From Plectrocnemia conspersa (lineage: Eukaryota; Arthropoda; Insecta; Trichoptera; Polycentropodidae): 64,000 nucleotides of DNA. The notes beneath the pieces were generated by a model that saw only the letters and a list, made by a program, of their open reading frames with translations, ran no database searches and was not told where the DNA came from. This document shows, piece after piece, positions 32,840 through 45,769 of this stretch. Each line of letters begins with the position of its first letter. Position 1 is the first letter of the stretch. A program made the position numbers and the translations under genes. The DNA lies in assembly GCA_009617715.1 (NCBI GenBank), contig VTFK01000140.1:310001-374000 (forward strand), read 5' to 3'.

Positions 32840-34940
32840 GTGGATTTTGACCACCTCAATGGTTTGCTGTCTCGTACGGATTGGACACAATTGTATCAAA
32901 CAATTGATGTTAGTTCTGCTCTTGATGTTTTTTATAAATTCATTTATGGTATTTTTGATGAGTGTTTTTCCAAAAGATATCTAACGACTAATAGAATTTA
33001 TCCAATATGGTTCTCGAATGAGGTAATTACAATTTTTAGAAAGAAACATGTCATACATAAAATCTGGAAAAGAACACGAAATTCTTTCATCTATGAAGAA
33101 TTTCGTACTCTGCGATCGCGTGCAAAATTGATGATTTGCGATTACCATCGGAACTATATTGGAGACTGTGAAAAGTCGATAATTTTAGATCCGAAAAAAT
33201 TTTGGAAATTCGTTAACTCAAAACGCGATGGCCAATCCTTACTGTCATCGATGAGTTGGAACAACATCAATTTTGAAGGTTCTGAAGAGATTGCAGATGG
33301 ATTTGCTAGGTATTTTCAAACCGTATACCATAATGATGGGTCACATTTAGAGTTTAATTTTAATTACGATGAGACTCATCGTTCATGGTCATCTTTGTTA
33401 TCAATCAAAACCTTTAGTTTGGTTGATATGGAATATGGATTTAGCAGACTAAAGTCCATTTTTACCTCGGGACCAGATTTTATTCCAGACTACATTCTGA
33501 AAGGATGCAAGTTTGGTATTTTACAACCTCTAAAATTTATATTTAATTTAATTTTGAGATCCTCTTGTTTTCCAGAATTGTGGAAATGTTCAAAAGTCAC
33601 TCCGATTCATTAAAAAGGGTCCCAAATCTCACATTGACAATTACAGGCCAAAGCTTTGATCTCATCACCCGCAAAATTATTTGAAATTGTTTTGCATAAA
33701 TACATTTTTAATCATTGCAGGTGTATGCTTCTCGACCAACAACATGGTTTCCGTAAATCTCGATCCACTGTCACTAATCTAATGGTTTTGTCTAACTATG
33801 TTTCAAAATCATTGGACTCTGGTGTACAAGTGGACGTCATATACACAGATTTTGAAAAAGCATTTGTTAAAGTTAACCATGCATTACTTGTAAAAAAGTT
33901 ATCTAATTTCGGGTTTTCTGAAGATCTCATAAATCTATTCTCAAATTACTTGACCAATAGATATCAATTCGTCAAGTATAATAACTATTTTTCAGAACGA
34001 TATAAGACCCCTACTGGAGTACCTCAAGGATCCAATTTGGGTCCATTGTTGTTTTTATTGTTCATTAATGACATAGAAAAAGCAATAGAGCATTCAGATT
34101 TTTTATTATATGCAGATGACTTGAAAATTTACAAGAAAATGCATTCGATTTCTGATTCCCTCGACCTACAGGAGGATCTGAACTCTATATGGAAATGGGC
34201 TTGCTATAACCAATTGCCTTTGAATGTAAAGAAATGTCACACAATTTCATTTTCAAGGTCGTTAACGATGGCAAAATATTCATACCATCTAGGCGGATAT
34301 TTTCTGGAAAGGTTTTCTTCAACTAAGGATTTAGGAGTGACTTTCGAAGAACGTTGGAAATTTAGCCAGCACATTGCAGAGACTCATTGCAAATCCTTAA
34401 AATGCTCGGTTTTATCTTGAGAAATGCGCGTTACTTCAGGAATACTTTAGTATTGCGCACTCTTTATGATACTCTTGTTCGCAGCATACTAGAAACTAGC
34501 TCCATCATTTGGATCCCAGGCGTAATGAATCAATGTAATGAATTGAAGCTGGAAAAAAAGTAAATTTCTTCGATATTTATTGAAGGAATTCGGTATTTCC
34601 GTTCTTGTTTCCCAGTGCTTTTATTTTGGGAGCCCTGGGATACGTTTCTTTGTCGACTCGCAGAAGTGTTTATGTAATTAAACACTTCTGGAAATTGCTC
34701 AAGGGCATCGTAGACAATCCTTCAGTGCTCGAGCAGCTTCAAATGTGGGCTCCTGAAGTTGGTTATAGTTCTCGGTCGCGTCCACTATTCTTGCCTGTTA
34801 AGTCTAGAACTGGAGCACTTGCCAACTCTTCTCTGGCCAAGGCTATTTATCTGCTCAATTCTGTCCATAGTAATATTGACATTTTCTCTTGCACATATGG
34901 AGTTTTGGTTCAGTTCGTATGGGACAATGCACACCTGTAG
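32840..34940 (+). pseudogene. LINE-B reverse transcriptase, three broken frames
   Basis: First frame (32840-33613) is the linker and N-terminal RT part, reaching FPELWKCSKVTPIH; it stops by frameshift. Second frame (33656-34420) holds the polymerase core: QQHGFRKSRSTVTNL, YTDFEKAF with the first catalytic Asp, TGVPQGSNLGPLLFLLFIND, and the YADDLKIY catalytic pair, then the thumb-side STKDLGVTF. Third frame (34605-34940) gives the C-terminal region with RSRPLFLPVKSRTG. Catalytic residues are intact although the ORF is not. Confidence 0.88.
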
Positions 34941-35267
34941 AGGTGATTTGTGTCTGTTGTTTTGTCTTGTTTATATTTGTATGTATTATGATGTATTAGT
35001 ACTTTTGACTATCGTGACGCATTAGGTTTGCCTGTCAGGTCACGATGGTTATAATTTTAATAAATAATAATAATTAGCAGTAGAAATGTTAAATTATATA
35101 TGTACTTCAATGAAGAAAAAAAAATGAGGAAAATATTTATAATCTTGCAATAATTCAGCCACCTTGTTTAGAATTAGAGAAAACTTTAATATAAATAACT
35201 ATATGTTATATTATTGTATTATAAATTTTATTTTTTAATATAATATTCATGTTATGTTCTGTTTAAA

Positions 35268-35882
35268 TGTATGTGTGACCCACAGTGTATTTTTATTTTT
35301 GGTTTTGGCCCAGTAAACCATTTCGGTTATACACTACTGTCCTAAACAACCGGTTACGTATAAGTATAAATAGTATTGCGCTTATTTATATTGAACATGA
35401 AAAATCAGTAAGTACATTTGTCAGATTCAACAGATAAATCCGCGTCTTTAAAAGCCAGAAGGTTTGTTTTGAAAACGTTAATTTAAAAATTACACGTTTT
35501 ATATGATCCTATATATAATATAAAGTAGGAGTATATTTGTATTTTATCAGCGTTGAAACGTTATGAAATAATGATGCTGCGAAAAGAGGCGGTGCTGAAG
35601 GTATAAATTGAGGTAAGAGTACTTCATTCTTAAACCGCTAGATGCCACTAGAGGTACTCCAATAACACCACCACTTTAATCATTGATAGGACATAAGCCG
35701 TTAACGGTCGATATGTCGACCTTCTGTATTTGTCCTATAACCTTGTCGAACTTTTTAGCTCTATTCGTTTCTGAGAATTAGTCGATAAATAAACCAAAAC
35801 CTGAAGTTGACTCTCAATCGACTGTAAAAAATGTTTTATTTAACCACCACCGCAACTCATCGCATCTGTGGGTGACGTAACA
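35268..35882. mobile_element. Probable solo LTR
   Basis: A 615-bp segment starts TGT and ends ACA, with related inverted termini (TGTGACCCACAG at the left, CTGTGGGTGACGTAACA at the right). Inside on the plus strand are a TATA-like GTATAAATT near 35600, an initiator-like TTCATTC about 25 nt later and a polyadenylation hexamer AATAAA near 35790, the normal order in an LTR. No internal retroelement genes and no convincing target duplication flank it, so the call is moderate. Confidence 0.45.
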
Positions 35883-35964
35883 TTTTTAAAGTTTTGGAAG
35901 TTTAGGGACGATTTAGTAATAATTATTTGGGTATTTATGTATTTATTAAAAATATATTTGTCTG

Positions 35965-36050
35965 TATCATTTTATTTCTTATTTAATACTTATTAAAATA
36001 CTCTAGTAACATATTATCTAACTTATATATAAATACTAAAAGATTCATCT
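35965..36050 (-). mobile_element. Short LINE-A fragment, minus strand
   Basis: Matches the LINE-A segment encoding NMLPEYFNKYL in reverse orientation (ACTTATTAAAATACTC, then AACATATTAT). It abuts the plus-strand LINE-A copy that follows. Confidence 0.55.
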
Positions 36051-36055
36051 TTACT

Positions 36056-37555
36056 ATTGTACCTATACCTAAAATAAAAAATAGTAAAAAAGTTGAAGAA
36101 ATGAGACCAATCAACATGCTACCGTGTATAGAAAAAAATAATAGAAGAAGTAGTAATCAAACAATTAAAGGAATTTATTACTTCTCAAAACATAATATGT
36201 GAACAACAATCGGGATTCAGAGAAAAGCATTCCACTGAAACTGCATTACAAGTAGTGATAAATGATTGGCTGTTGGCTAAGGATACAAACAAAATCATTG
36301 GAGCAGTTTTCTTGGATTTCAAGAGAGCCTTCGAAACAATAGACAGAAAAAAATAATGTTAAAGAAATTGAGAGTATAGGTATAAGTGATATAGTTTTAA
36401 GATGGTTTAATAATTACTTATATAAAAGAAAACAAAAAAAGTTAAAATAAATAATGTATATTCTGAAGAGAAATTAGTGTCTTATGGAGTACCACAAGGG
36501 TCTAAATTGGGACCATTGTTATTTGTTTTGTATATTAATGATATAGTTAATAACGTGAAAAAATGTAAAATTCATCTATTTGCGGATGACACATTAATGT
36601 ATTGCATAGGTGATAACATTAAAGAAATTGTAAATAATTTAAATAATGAATTAAGTATATTAGAAATATGGTTAAAGAATAATGTACTTAAATTAAATGA
36701 GAATAAAACTAAATGTATGTTTATTAATTATAAAAAAAATGTGTTAGATAATAGTACCAAAATAGTAATAAATAACTCTAGTATAGAAATAGTGGATAAT
36801 ATAAAATATTTAGGAGTAATTGTTGATACAAAATTAAATTTTAAAGAACATTGTAATTACATATTAAAAAAATTAGAAAAATAGGTTTATTATCTAGATT
36901 AAGAAATATATTAAGTATAAATACAAAAAAAATAATTTATAATAGTATAATATTGCCCCATTTTAATTATTGTGCAACACTATTAAATATGTTAAATAAA
37001 TTAGATAAACAAATGTTGCAAAAAAAACAAAATAGGGCAATGAGAGTAATCTTAAATAAAAATAGATTAACTAATTGTAAAAGTATGATTGATAGATTAG
37101 AATGGTTGAATGTTCAAGAAATATTGAGTATGAATGTTTTAGTATTTATATATAAAATAAAATAATATGTTACCAGAATATTTTAATAAGTATTTAATAA
37201 TAAATAAAGATGTACATAAATATAATACTAGAAATAGAGAAAATTTAAAGATAATTAAGTATAAGAAAACGAGTACGGCTAGGCGAATTATGTACGGAGG
37301 TTTTGATTTATATAATAGTCTTCCAAGAGAAATCCGAAACAGCAAAAATATAACGGTTTTCATAAATGGAATTAAAAAACACCTTCGTACATATAGAAAT
37401 AAATTATAATATTAAGACTTTATTATTGTATATTTTTATTTTTTCTTTCTGTTATGTATTTTTTATATATTTTTATATATGTTTACTAAAATTGTTAGAT
37501 GTAAAGATTAGCTATTAAGCTAAATAAATTAATAAAATAAATAAATAAATAATAA
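36056..37555 (+). mobile_element. LINE-A: CR1/Jockey-like retrotransposon, RT and 3' end
   Basis: The best copy of the family in the window. It starts inside the RT domain (EEMRPINML), lacks the endonuclease, and runs to the terminal tail of AATTAATAAAATAAATAAATAA type (about 37525-37550). Coding parts are listed separately. Other copies are at 7.6-8.5 kb, 31.4-31.9 kb, 37.6-38.2 kb and small pieces at 30.1, 36.0 and 40.9 kb. Confidence 0.88.
36120..37409 (+). pseudogene. LINE-A reverse transcriptase, frameshifted
   Basis: Order on the plus strand: QSGFREKHSTETALQ near 36210, VFLDFKRAFETID near 36310 with the first catalytic Asp, SYGVPQGSKLGPLLFVLYIN at 36478, FADDTLMY near 36580 with the catalytic pair, IKYLGVIVDTKLNF near 36800, then the C-terminal region (36953-37165 and 37167-37409) with SMIDRLEWLN and NMLPEYFNKYL. 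Frameshifts occur near 36355, 36440, 36880 and 37165. The last 80 codons are open. Confidence 0.87.
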
Positions 37556-38235
37556 TATTTATTAAATATTTAACCATTTAAATTCTACAATAAATAAATC
37601 TGTTTTTATTTATGCCCTATTTTATAATTTTTTCAACATCATTTTATCATATTTATTAAACATATCTAATATTGTTGCACATTTTTTTTGTGTTTATACT
37701 TAACATATTTTTTATTCTGGATAATATACCTATTTTTCTATTATGTTTTTTAAATATGTTTTACAATGTTCATTAAAATTATTTTTTTGTGTACAATTAC
37801 TCCTAAATATTTTATATTATCAACTATTTCTATAATAGAGTTATCTATAATATAACTATTTTTATATTATTGTCTGACATATTTTTATAATTAATAAATA
37901 CACATCTACTTTTATTCGTATTCAATTTAAATACATTATTTTGTAACCATATTTATATTATTTAATTCGTATTTTAACATTATCACCTATGCAATATATT
38001 AATGTGTCGTCCAAAATTTTAATTTTATTAATTATATGTAATATAAACAGCAATGATCCCAATTTAGACCCTATGGTACACCATAAGATATTATTTTCTC
38101 TTTTGAATACGTATAATTTATTTTAACTTTTTGCTTTTTTTATTTTAAATAATTATAAAACTATCTTAAAACTATTTCACTAATTTCTTCAACATTATTC
38201 TTCCGTCCATTGTTTTGAAAGCTCTTTCCAGTAAC
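37556..38235 (-). mobile_element. LINE-A copy, minus strand, tail-to-tail with the previous copy
   Basis: On the minus strand blocks correspond to the LINE-A RT: a frame like FKTMDGR near 38205, SYGVP near 38085 followed by SKLGSLLFI, and YLGV-region sequence towards 37800. It is decayed and lacks most of the C-terminal region. Its 3' side faces the 3' tail of the plus-strand copy across only a few base pairs. Confidence 0.72.
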
Positions 38236-39524
38236 AATCATGTGTAGCAATTTTTATTGACATTTTAGAAATGTACGAGTAGCAGCTATTATTTTTTTTA
38301 TTTATTATAAAAACAGTTTTTACAATTTTGTATGTCGTTGATAACCCAGTATTGCTACAGTGTAGAGTTGCCATATGAAAAAATGAAATAGAAGGAAATT
38401 TATCTTTGAAAGGATGACATTTCAAAATAAAACTAAATTTGTATTGTAAGTAAAAGCAATAACTTCAACATTAAAATATTTTTTATAACACACTGCTAAT
38501 ACTAACTGAAGCTAATTTTTTTTAATTAATAATTATAAAAATCACATAAATTTTATTGTGTGAGTATTATCACCTTCACTGACTCCACATTAAGTCTATT
38601 CCATTCCTTAGTTCGTTGAGAATTTATCAGTGAAAACCGCTCTTAACATTTGCGGTATGAGCAGGAATACAAAAATAAAATTGACAAATTTTCAATAATT
38701 CCGAAAAGCAAGATTTAAAAAATACCGTCCATTGTTTGTGCAGTTTATAATCGTCGAAAAACCCTTTTTCTTCAGATTTGAGGAAAGAACAATGTACTTA
38801 TGTATTTTTTAAGTAGAATCTATTCAAAACACTTAAGCTCACACAGTCGTCAGTTCCAGAGATGTTATAAAAGCACGTTTTCGTCATGCAATTTTTGCAA
38901 TTGATGCAATTTTTGCTTAAATACAGATATTAAATAATGTACGAACCACAAATATACTACTGAATATGAATTAAAAAAATCTTTATGTAAGGCGGCTGGT
39001 CTTGCTACTTTTATACTGCACAAATATTTTAGGGTTGATTGAAGACATTATATTTAATTGAAAAAGAAGGGCTTGTTCTCATTTTGGATACCATATGGTA
39101 ACCCCATGACAGCATAACAAAGGACCAATGGTTTAATGAAAGCTCCCTGAAGAGATTTAACATTACCTTGACTATGTATGTTTAAAAAGCTTTTTTTTTA
39201 TAATATAATTTAATTGCTTAAAAATAATAGCAATGCATTAAGATATAGTTGAATTGAATTTTGTGATTTAAATTAGTATTTAATTTTTTATTGGATTAAA
39301 TGTGATATATAAGCTATTTCAAAATTCCATTAAAAAGGTGCATTACTTTCCGGTACAATTTTTATTGCTTCCTAAAAGTAATATAAATTCTTAATTTTTC
39401 ACTAATAACTTAAAATAAAGTTTAATATTTTAATAAATATTATATTTTTACAGTGTTTTCCTGATAAATAATCTGAATTTTGCAATTGGAATGCTTAAAA
39501 ATAAATTAAAATCCATTCGTTTAC
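38236..39524. other. AT-rich spacer
   Basis: No recognisable gene, repeat or RNA. Confidence 0.5.
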
Positions 39525-39930
39525 AAGTGGCCACCGCAATGTCGTGACGCTCGAGCGAAAATCTGATTTCGACACCAAATCTGGTGAATGGCGCTCATTG
39601 ATCCAAGAAAATCCGGCTCGGACAAACCTTTGATTTATGCAAAATTCGCCGGGGGCCGTAAATTTTAAAAACACGCGTTTAATTTTACAAGTTCCGATTT
39701 TAGACGGGCCGGCATTAAAAATAACAGCTCATTAAATCTTGCTGCGATGCGCGAGATGATTAGAGAGCCAAAAAAACAAAAACGTACAGCGTGGCGCTTA
39801 GATAACAAAAATAGTGTAAATTCTTAAAATTCCTAAGCGTGATGACTATTCACACAATGGCCGAAAGTGAAGTAAAATCGAGAAGCGCGAAGGAAAACGT
39901 TGAAAAGTCGACCCAGATTCGTATAGTGTG
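39525..39930. promoter_or_regulatory. GC-richer island without reading frame, possible enhancer
   Basis: About 400 bp of higher-complexity, GC-richer sequence stands alone in AT-rich DNA. It has no open frame, no transposon hallmarks and no splice-site pair, but it has homeodomain-type motifs (TTTAATTTTAC, GCCGTAAA, CATTAAA). The form is that of a conserved non-coding element; without comparison this is only a suggestion. Confidence 0.25.
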
Positions 39931-42900
39931 TATTTTTAAATGCACCACTTAGCGTTTCACATCAGATTTTTTGCTTACTTTGTATAGATTACAGAGCGGT
40001 TAGATTCAATTTTGTCTTTTAATCTTAGATACACATTCAATATGGATACTGAATTAAGTTGATTTTTTTTTAGAAATTTATTAGTAATATTCCCAAAATA
40101 ATAATCATGTTATGTAACAGAGAAATAAAATAAAATAAATTGTGAAAGTAAACTCTTCATTGGCAAAATCTATTTTTATTAAATTAATAAATTCCACATA
40201 TTTTTTTTAATTTATGTATTATTTGAATTTAATTTTAAAATTAAAATAAAAAAATAAAATAATATTTAGGACAAATTTTAAGAATATTTTTAATAAAATA
40301 AGCAAAAAGTGTCATTAAATACTTTTGTATATAATACAAATTACAAAAATATTTATATATACTAAACATATATTACACACGTTTAGTAAAAATACATCTA
40401 ATCACAATATTTTGTACTACCGTTAACATAGTAAACGTCAAAACACATAGTACATAAAGGTAAATTGCATTGTTTGCATAATTATGATGTTCGTTTTGTA
40501 CTTCGCTATTCTCATCATCAACTTTTACCTTTTCAAATCCAGTGATTACCATCCAGATTATTAGATTCTTTATTTATATTTCTCCCCCGTATTCCACTTT
40601 CAAAATCACTGACTAATGCATCCGCTAATGTGCTTCTAAATGTGTGACATTGGTTTTTAACATAAGCTTATTTTCCTTATAGTCTTACAATACAAAATAA
40701 AATAACTTATTACACAGGTATTTAGTAAGTAATTGAATATTTTCATCCATCAACGGCGAGATTTCCATGATACATCATATGATGAAAGAAGTTGATCAAA
40801 GCGATTAATTCCACCCATATATGTACATATATGGTCTAGGAACAAGATATACTTTCATTCTCTTTATTTTTGTTACGTCTCTTCTTAAATGTTCAAGAAA
40901 TATTGAATATGAATGTTTTAGTATTTATATGAAAGTTAGAAAATAATATGTTACTAGATTTTTTAACCTTGTAAACGCCGTGAACTATTAGTACGGCCGT
41001 GCACTACAGGCCGGAAATTTTCTAGCAAAACAAAATTTATTGAAACTTTTTTTTTTAAAATGTATCGATGGTATATTATGACGACGTATAAAATAAATAT
41101 ACAATGTGCCATTTTAACTGTCATTTACCCATAAAAATGCAATATTTTTTCTCCTAAGCCAGGGTTGTTACATTACAAAATAAAAAAAATAGTGCATAAT
41201 ATATATGTATATAAAAAAATAATACATATACATATATAATTTTGAACGGTCAATCTTTCTCAGTAGTTTTTAATCAGGTGCGCGTAATTGTATGAACGCT
41301 CGCCAAGCATTTTCAATTATTTTTAGTAAACTATTAAGTGCTTATTAATATAATTTATTCTTAGGCTCATAATTTTATTATTAGAATACGGGTTACTCTT
41401 TATATTGAAACTAGTAAAGATACAGATTTACAACCGGAAGGTCGATGAGTGGTTTATTTTTTCTTCGACCGACCTAGAGAGTCAGCGCATATCCGGTCTT
41501 GACTACAACTCTGACTGTATTTTACGCTCACCAGGCTCAGATTGAGACCTTCGAGTTTCACCACCTTATCAATTCTAATGAAGTTTATAAAAAATATTTT
41601 AAAAGTCAGCTCCTGGGCATATGGAAACAAAATCTGAGAAGCTGATCGCACTTTTTGAGACATCAAATCACATAATATTAGTGCTATTGTATTTTTTTTT
41701 AATTAAGTCATCATTGTGAATGTGGGTTGTAGCTGATTTTGAAACTCAACGCCTCAAAGTGCAGTTCTAGAAGGACTATGCTATTGTTTTGAATTGAACC
41801 GCAGCTGGCATTCCGTCTGTCGGATGCCTCTTTTCCATTGGCATTGCGTCCACGTCGGCTTTTGGATGTTTGGAAGTTCTACTTTTTTGAACTTGATCTT
41901 CAAAGTTCATTAACGTCAGCATCGATCCAATCAAAGACAAGCAAAGCGAAATTTACTAGTTGCATATATAACGACACGTGCGCCTCTAAACAAAAAAAGA
42001 AGCTAACGACTGCTAAATTTAGATCATTTTCTCTCACCTACGCTAGAAAAATAGTAATAAAAAAAAACAAATAAATATAAACTCAGATTCATTCGAGATG
42101 CGATAGTGCTTCCGTAAAACGATCGCGATGATGTTATAAGGACGACTAACACTCAAGATTCTCTCATTTTCTCTCTCTCTCTCTCTCACGGACTATTATT
42201 AAGTGACTCACGCGAACTTCTAATCTTAGGAAATTTTGTAACACTTCCATCTTCTTAATTTGGGCGACCGAGCAACGGATTCCAATAGCGCCACACAATA
42301 CAGAATATTCGATTCTTCTTGATTAAAATACCGTCACTTGTTATGGGTACGAGACATATACGCGAGTAAGAATGGTTATTGTATAGGATTGTTTCTGTAT
42401 ATTTACTATATAAAACATATCCATGTCATTTTTATTTTCATGGGCGCTAAAGATGTTTGAGATAAGCCTACGGGTCTAAGATACTCGAATAAATCATTAT
42501 TATAAGCAAAAAAAGAGTGACAGTATAAATTATTACAAAATATTTTGTATAAGAATTAGCCAAAAAATATTTTTTTTCAAATTCCGCAAGCATAAAATAG
42601 CATAATGAAGCTCATTTGACAGAGCAGCTTGCTGATGATTTACTTTGAAATATAAAAAAAATCTGCTTATATAAGTAAATATAGGAAAACATAATTTGTA
42701 AATATATTCATAGTTTATAATATAATATTATTATAGAGCTGTTTATGCTTGTTACAAATACCGACTATATGTAACAGTGCAACGTTCAGAGTCAGCGTAG
42801 TAATGAAAGATGTATGTAACAAAGTTTCGCATCTCGTTCGGCATATACGATACATATACGATATATATTAATTTAAAAAATAGGAAAGAACGACATTTTG

Positions 42901-43555
42901 GCTGGTAAATAAGTCTTGTTAATTTTGTTCTGCATCCCTATCACAGTTTTATATCGGGCGTAACGAAAAAAGTATTTGACACGCGCCGTTCAAGTCTGCC
43001 ATTTCGCATTCACGAAAGATAGTCTTAATTTGGATCACTTCAATGCAGTGGATGTCAACCTTTTAGTATTTGCCATTCAATAGTAAATATTCGATAACAT
43101 TTTAAAATTAAAATACAGTTCGGGAGAATAGAGTACAGGTTGTATCCGTGTTTGCATCTTAGTGTATTTTCACTAGAGCGTTGGGATCTATTCGTAGCGT
43201 CTACCCAATGAAGCACCTTTCGACAATTCGACAACGAGTCACGATCGCGTCCCTTATTCTAATCTGTTGCGGTCAGGACGTCAGTGCTTAAAAACGAGCC
43301 ATTCATCTTTTTAACGGGCTTGTCAAATGCATGGATGTCTTTGGCGATGGTGCTCATCTATTTTAAGCGTTTTTAATGCTTTATTATAAACCTGTCAAGT
43401 AATGGTGGTCAGATTTGTAATGAAAAATATGTGTTATATTGACTGTATCTAAGGTTTCTCTACTTCTGGGACTCGATTGGCAGCTTTGGATCATTCCCGG
43501 GATCCCGGGTTTCGTGATATGTTGATAATTATAAAATTCGTAAATGATTTTAATA
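39931..43555. other. AT-rich spacer with minor repeats
   Basis: Contains a small plus-strand LINE-A fragment at about 40885-40975 (sequence coding for VQEILSMNVLVFIY) and a CT microsatellite at about 42170-42187. A minus-strand open stretch at 41666-41454 followed by a donor-like CTG|GTGAGC is unrecognised and I do not call it. A 14-bp perfect palindrome CCCGGGATCCCGGG is at 43496-43509. No gene is supported. Confidence 0.45.
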
Positions 43556-43559
43556 ACGT

Positions 43560-43870
43560 TTTATAATCAATACGCCTGTTACCTGTGCTGTCAAAAATAT
43601 TCGAAAAACTGTCGCTTCAACGAATAAACCAATTGATAAATAAATTTAAGAGAAAATAATTATTCCAGATAACTAATTAAGATTCAGGTCGCCACAGGAG
43701 TATAGAGAAAGTACATAGGATTTAAATAAATTAGCAATGATTTTGACGCCAAAATTTACTTCATAAATATCAGTCAGGCTTTTGACAAGTCTGGCACGAT
43801 GGACTGCTCTATAAGATAAAAGTAAACCTGCTGAATGAAATCTATAAAATTATTTAGGCGGCTAAGGCCC
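43560..43870 (+). mobile_element. Jockey-clade LINE fragment (RT)
   Basis: Broken frames read like the Jockey RT: a stretch resembling LSKIFEKLSLQRINQL near 43590-43635, then NISQAFDK near 43775-43795, the block with the first catalytic Asp replaced or shifted, then LLYKIKVNLLNEIYKII-like sequence. Stops and frame changes are frequent. Confidence 0.6.
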
Positions 43871-44239
43871 AGAGAAGATGCATTTCTATGTTCTGTACTA
43901 AGATCAAAATTTAAAAGTCTTATCTAGCACGTGCCACAGTCAGGAACTATTTTAAATTCACGTGCATTGATTATATTTTTTATTTTATGAATATCGAAGT
44001 GCCAATTATATAGGAAGATGCAAAATTCATATGGGCCGCAGAAAATCTTCGATCGAGCCGGTTGCGGCTCACGGGCCGCATTTTTTGACACAACTACTAG
44101 ATTTTTTTGGAATCAATATTGCATCATTGGTTCATTGACAGTAATCATAGCAAAATTGTTTAATCTTCAAGCAGTTTCTTTACTTTATAGAACCAGAAGC
44201 ACACCCCTACTGGTGAATATAGAGTACTGTCGGTCTTAA

Positions 44240-44800
44240 CCTCGCTCTGTAAAATGTTCATATTGCTCTGGAATTTCACGTGGTTGGGTAAGTGTGTCCG
44301 GAAATTCCCGCAATCGATTTCAGCCGCGGTCCAGCGACGATTGTGCATGCGATATGTATATATTTTTTGTTTGTTTGTCAGTCTCCAGCGGCTAAGAGAG
44401 TCGCCGCATTCCTACACTCGCTCCGAAATAGTCGCGCGCGTGGGCCGCTGAGGTGAGCTGAGCAACCTGCACCTCTGAAAGCGTACACTCCTCTATCTTT
44501 AGATCGCAAATATGCAGGACTTACCTTAAAAGCGGCCGTCTAAGCTGTACTCCCACCTGGATCGGCCAGGGACGCATTGGAGAGATTCGCCGAGAAGTTT
44601 TATTTCCTTTTGAATAGCCACCGTTCCCAGTATTAGAACTGTGAATCACTATCGGAGAGTGACACAATTGGCACGCTCTCTCGGACGCGCACTTCCCGAT
44701 GCGCTCGAGAAAAATATTCAGATATGATTTTTCCAAAAGTTTCGTTGCATTTATTTCTGGACGCTGGCGTGAGTCACTGTCGCGGTGATGATACTCTCAT
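44240..44800 (-). other. GC-rich island with consensus splice donor, possible 5'UTR exon
   Basis: A GC-rich, complex segment. On the minus strand a perfect donor AAG|GTAAGT ends a possible exon at 44525, and the preceding 200 bp lack an ATG-initiated frame, as expected of a non-coding first exon. The plus strand also has an ATG at 44254 with 12 hydrophobic codons and a donor-like TTGG|GTAAGT near 44286. Which strand is used, if any, cannot be told. Confidence 0.3.
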
Positions 44801-45289
44801 CGGGAATTTCCTCGACTTGGTGATTGCGACTGTTTTCGTGGGTGGGTGACTCTTGTAAAAACAACGCTAAGCACAAACAATGAGTTCCAAATAGCTTGTA
44901 TCAAGTATCACGCAATGATTTTTTGAAATGGGTCAAGTCAATTTCACTTTCAGATTTGTTTAAATTTAAATAGTCTATGAAGTGCGAGCCCAAATAATTC
45001 CACTTACATACTAATTTCAATCCGAAAAACAACTGAGAGTCTTTAGCTCACTCGACGACTTTCTCTCAATATTCTCTATATCTGCGGTAGCAGAAAATAG
45101 TCACAAAGGGCCATATATTTCATCAAAGATGGTAACTACAGCATCACAACCAGAGATGTCATTTAAAGAAGGGGCGCCTTAAATTTAGCCGGAAAAACGC
45201 GTGTCATTTAATTAAATACATTTATGGCCAACAATTAATTTTACTCTATGTTTAATAATTTATGTTTTTAAAACACTATGTTCACCCAT
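44801..45289. other. Unassigned spacer
   Basis: Moderately complex sequence without a recognisable gene or repeat. Confidence 0.4.
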
Positions 45290-45745
45290 TGGCATCCAAA
45301 AGTTTTCTACACTACATAGTCACTAATAGTAAATGAGTTTCATTAATGATAACTAGACCAGTTCGAAGGGCTTAGTCTTCTTCGGCCGTCTTTTCAAGTT
45401 GTTTACATTGAGGAGTTTGATGCCTCGATGTTGACGTGCGGTTGGAGCCTCACTTCATGTTTATAGTACTGGCGCCGTCTTCGACACCTAGATCATGATG
45501 TATGTGTTTCGTAGCACTTTATTTTGAAATTTTTTAATAATAATTTTAACATGGCACTGTTTGAAACATTCACAGAGTTGTAAGCCGTAGACCCAAACTG
45601 GTTTCAGGATTTTATTGTACATGCATAGTTTGGAGTTTCTTCCCATGATCCAATATAGCTTTCAATATTTTATTTCAAGTTCTTCTTTTTTATATGTTAC
45701 TTTCACCGCAGTTTGGTGTCCAAGGTCCTGCTTAGGTATTCAGCG
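45290..45745 (-). mobile_element. Jockey-clade LINE, C-terminal end
   Basis: On the minus strand successive frames read YLGRTLDTKLRW, then LYWIMGRNSKLCMYNKIL, then KPVWVYGLQL, then IIIKKFQNKVLR and near the end LLNVNNLKRRPKK. This order matches the thumb and C-terminal region of Jockey-family proteins. Several stops and frame changes interrupt it. Confidence 0.78.
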
Positions 45746-45769
45746 ATGTATACATGTTACAGTGAATGT

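Larger units (their letters stand above)
32430..35078 (+). mobile_element. LINE-B: CR1/Jockey-type non-LTR retrotransposon, 5'-truncated
   Basis: A copy with the end of an AP-type endonuclease, a full reverse transcriptase and the C-terminal region in order, ending in a TAA-rich tail (AATAAATAATAATAATT, about 35060-35077). Frames change near 32800, 33615-33650 and 34420-34600, so it cannot make one protein. The 5' part, including any ORF1, is absent. Its protein is clearly different from LINE-A. Confidence 0.88.

Noticed and set aside
41454..41666. Minus-strand open frame ending at a donor-like site
   Set aside because: No recognisable domain, no partner exon and ordinary composition; insufficient support.
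43496..43509. Palindrome CCCGGGATCCCGGG
   Set aside because: Isolated 14-bp palindrome without neighbouring structure; likely chance.
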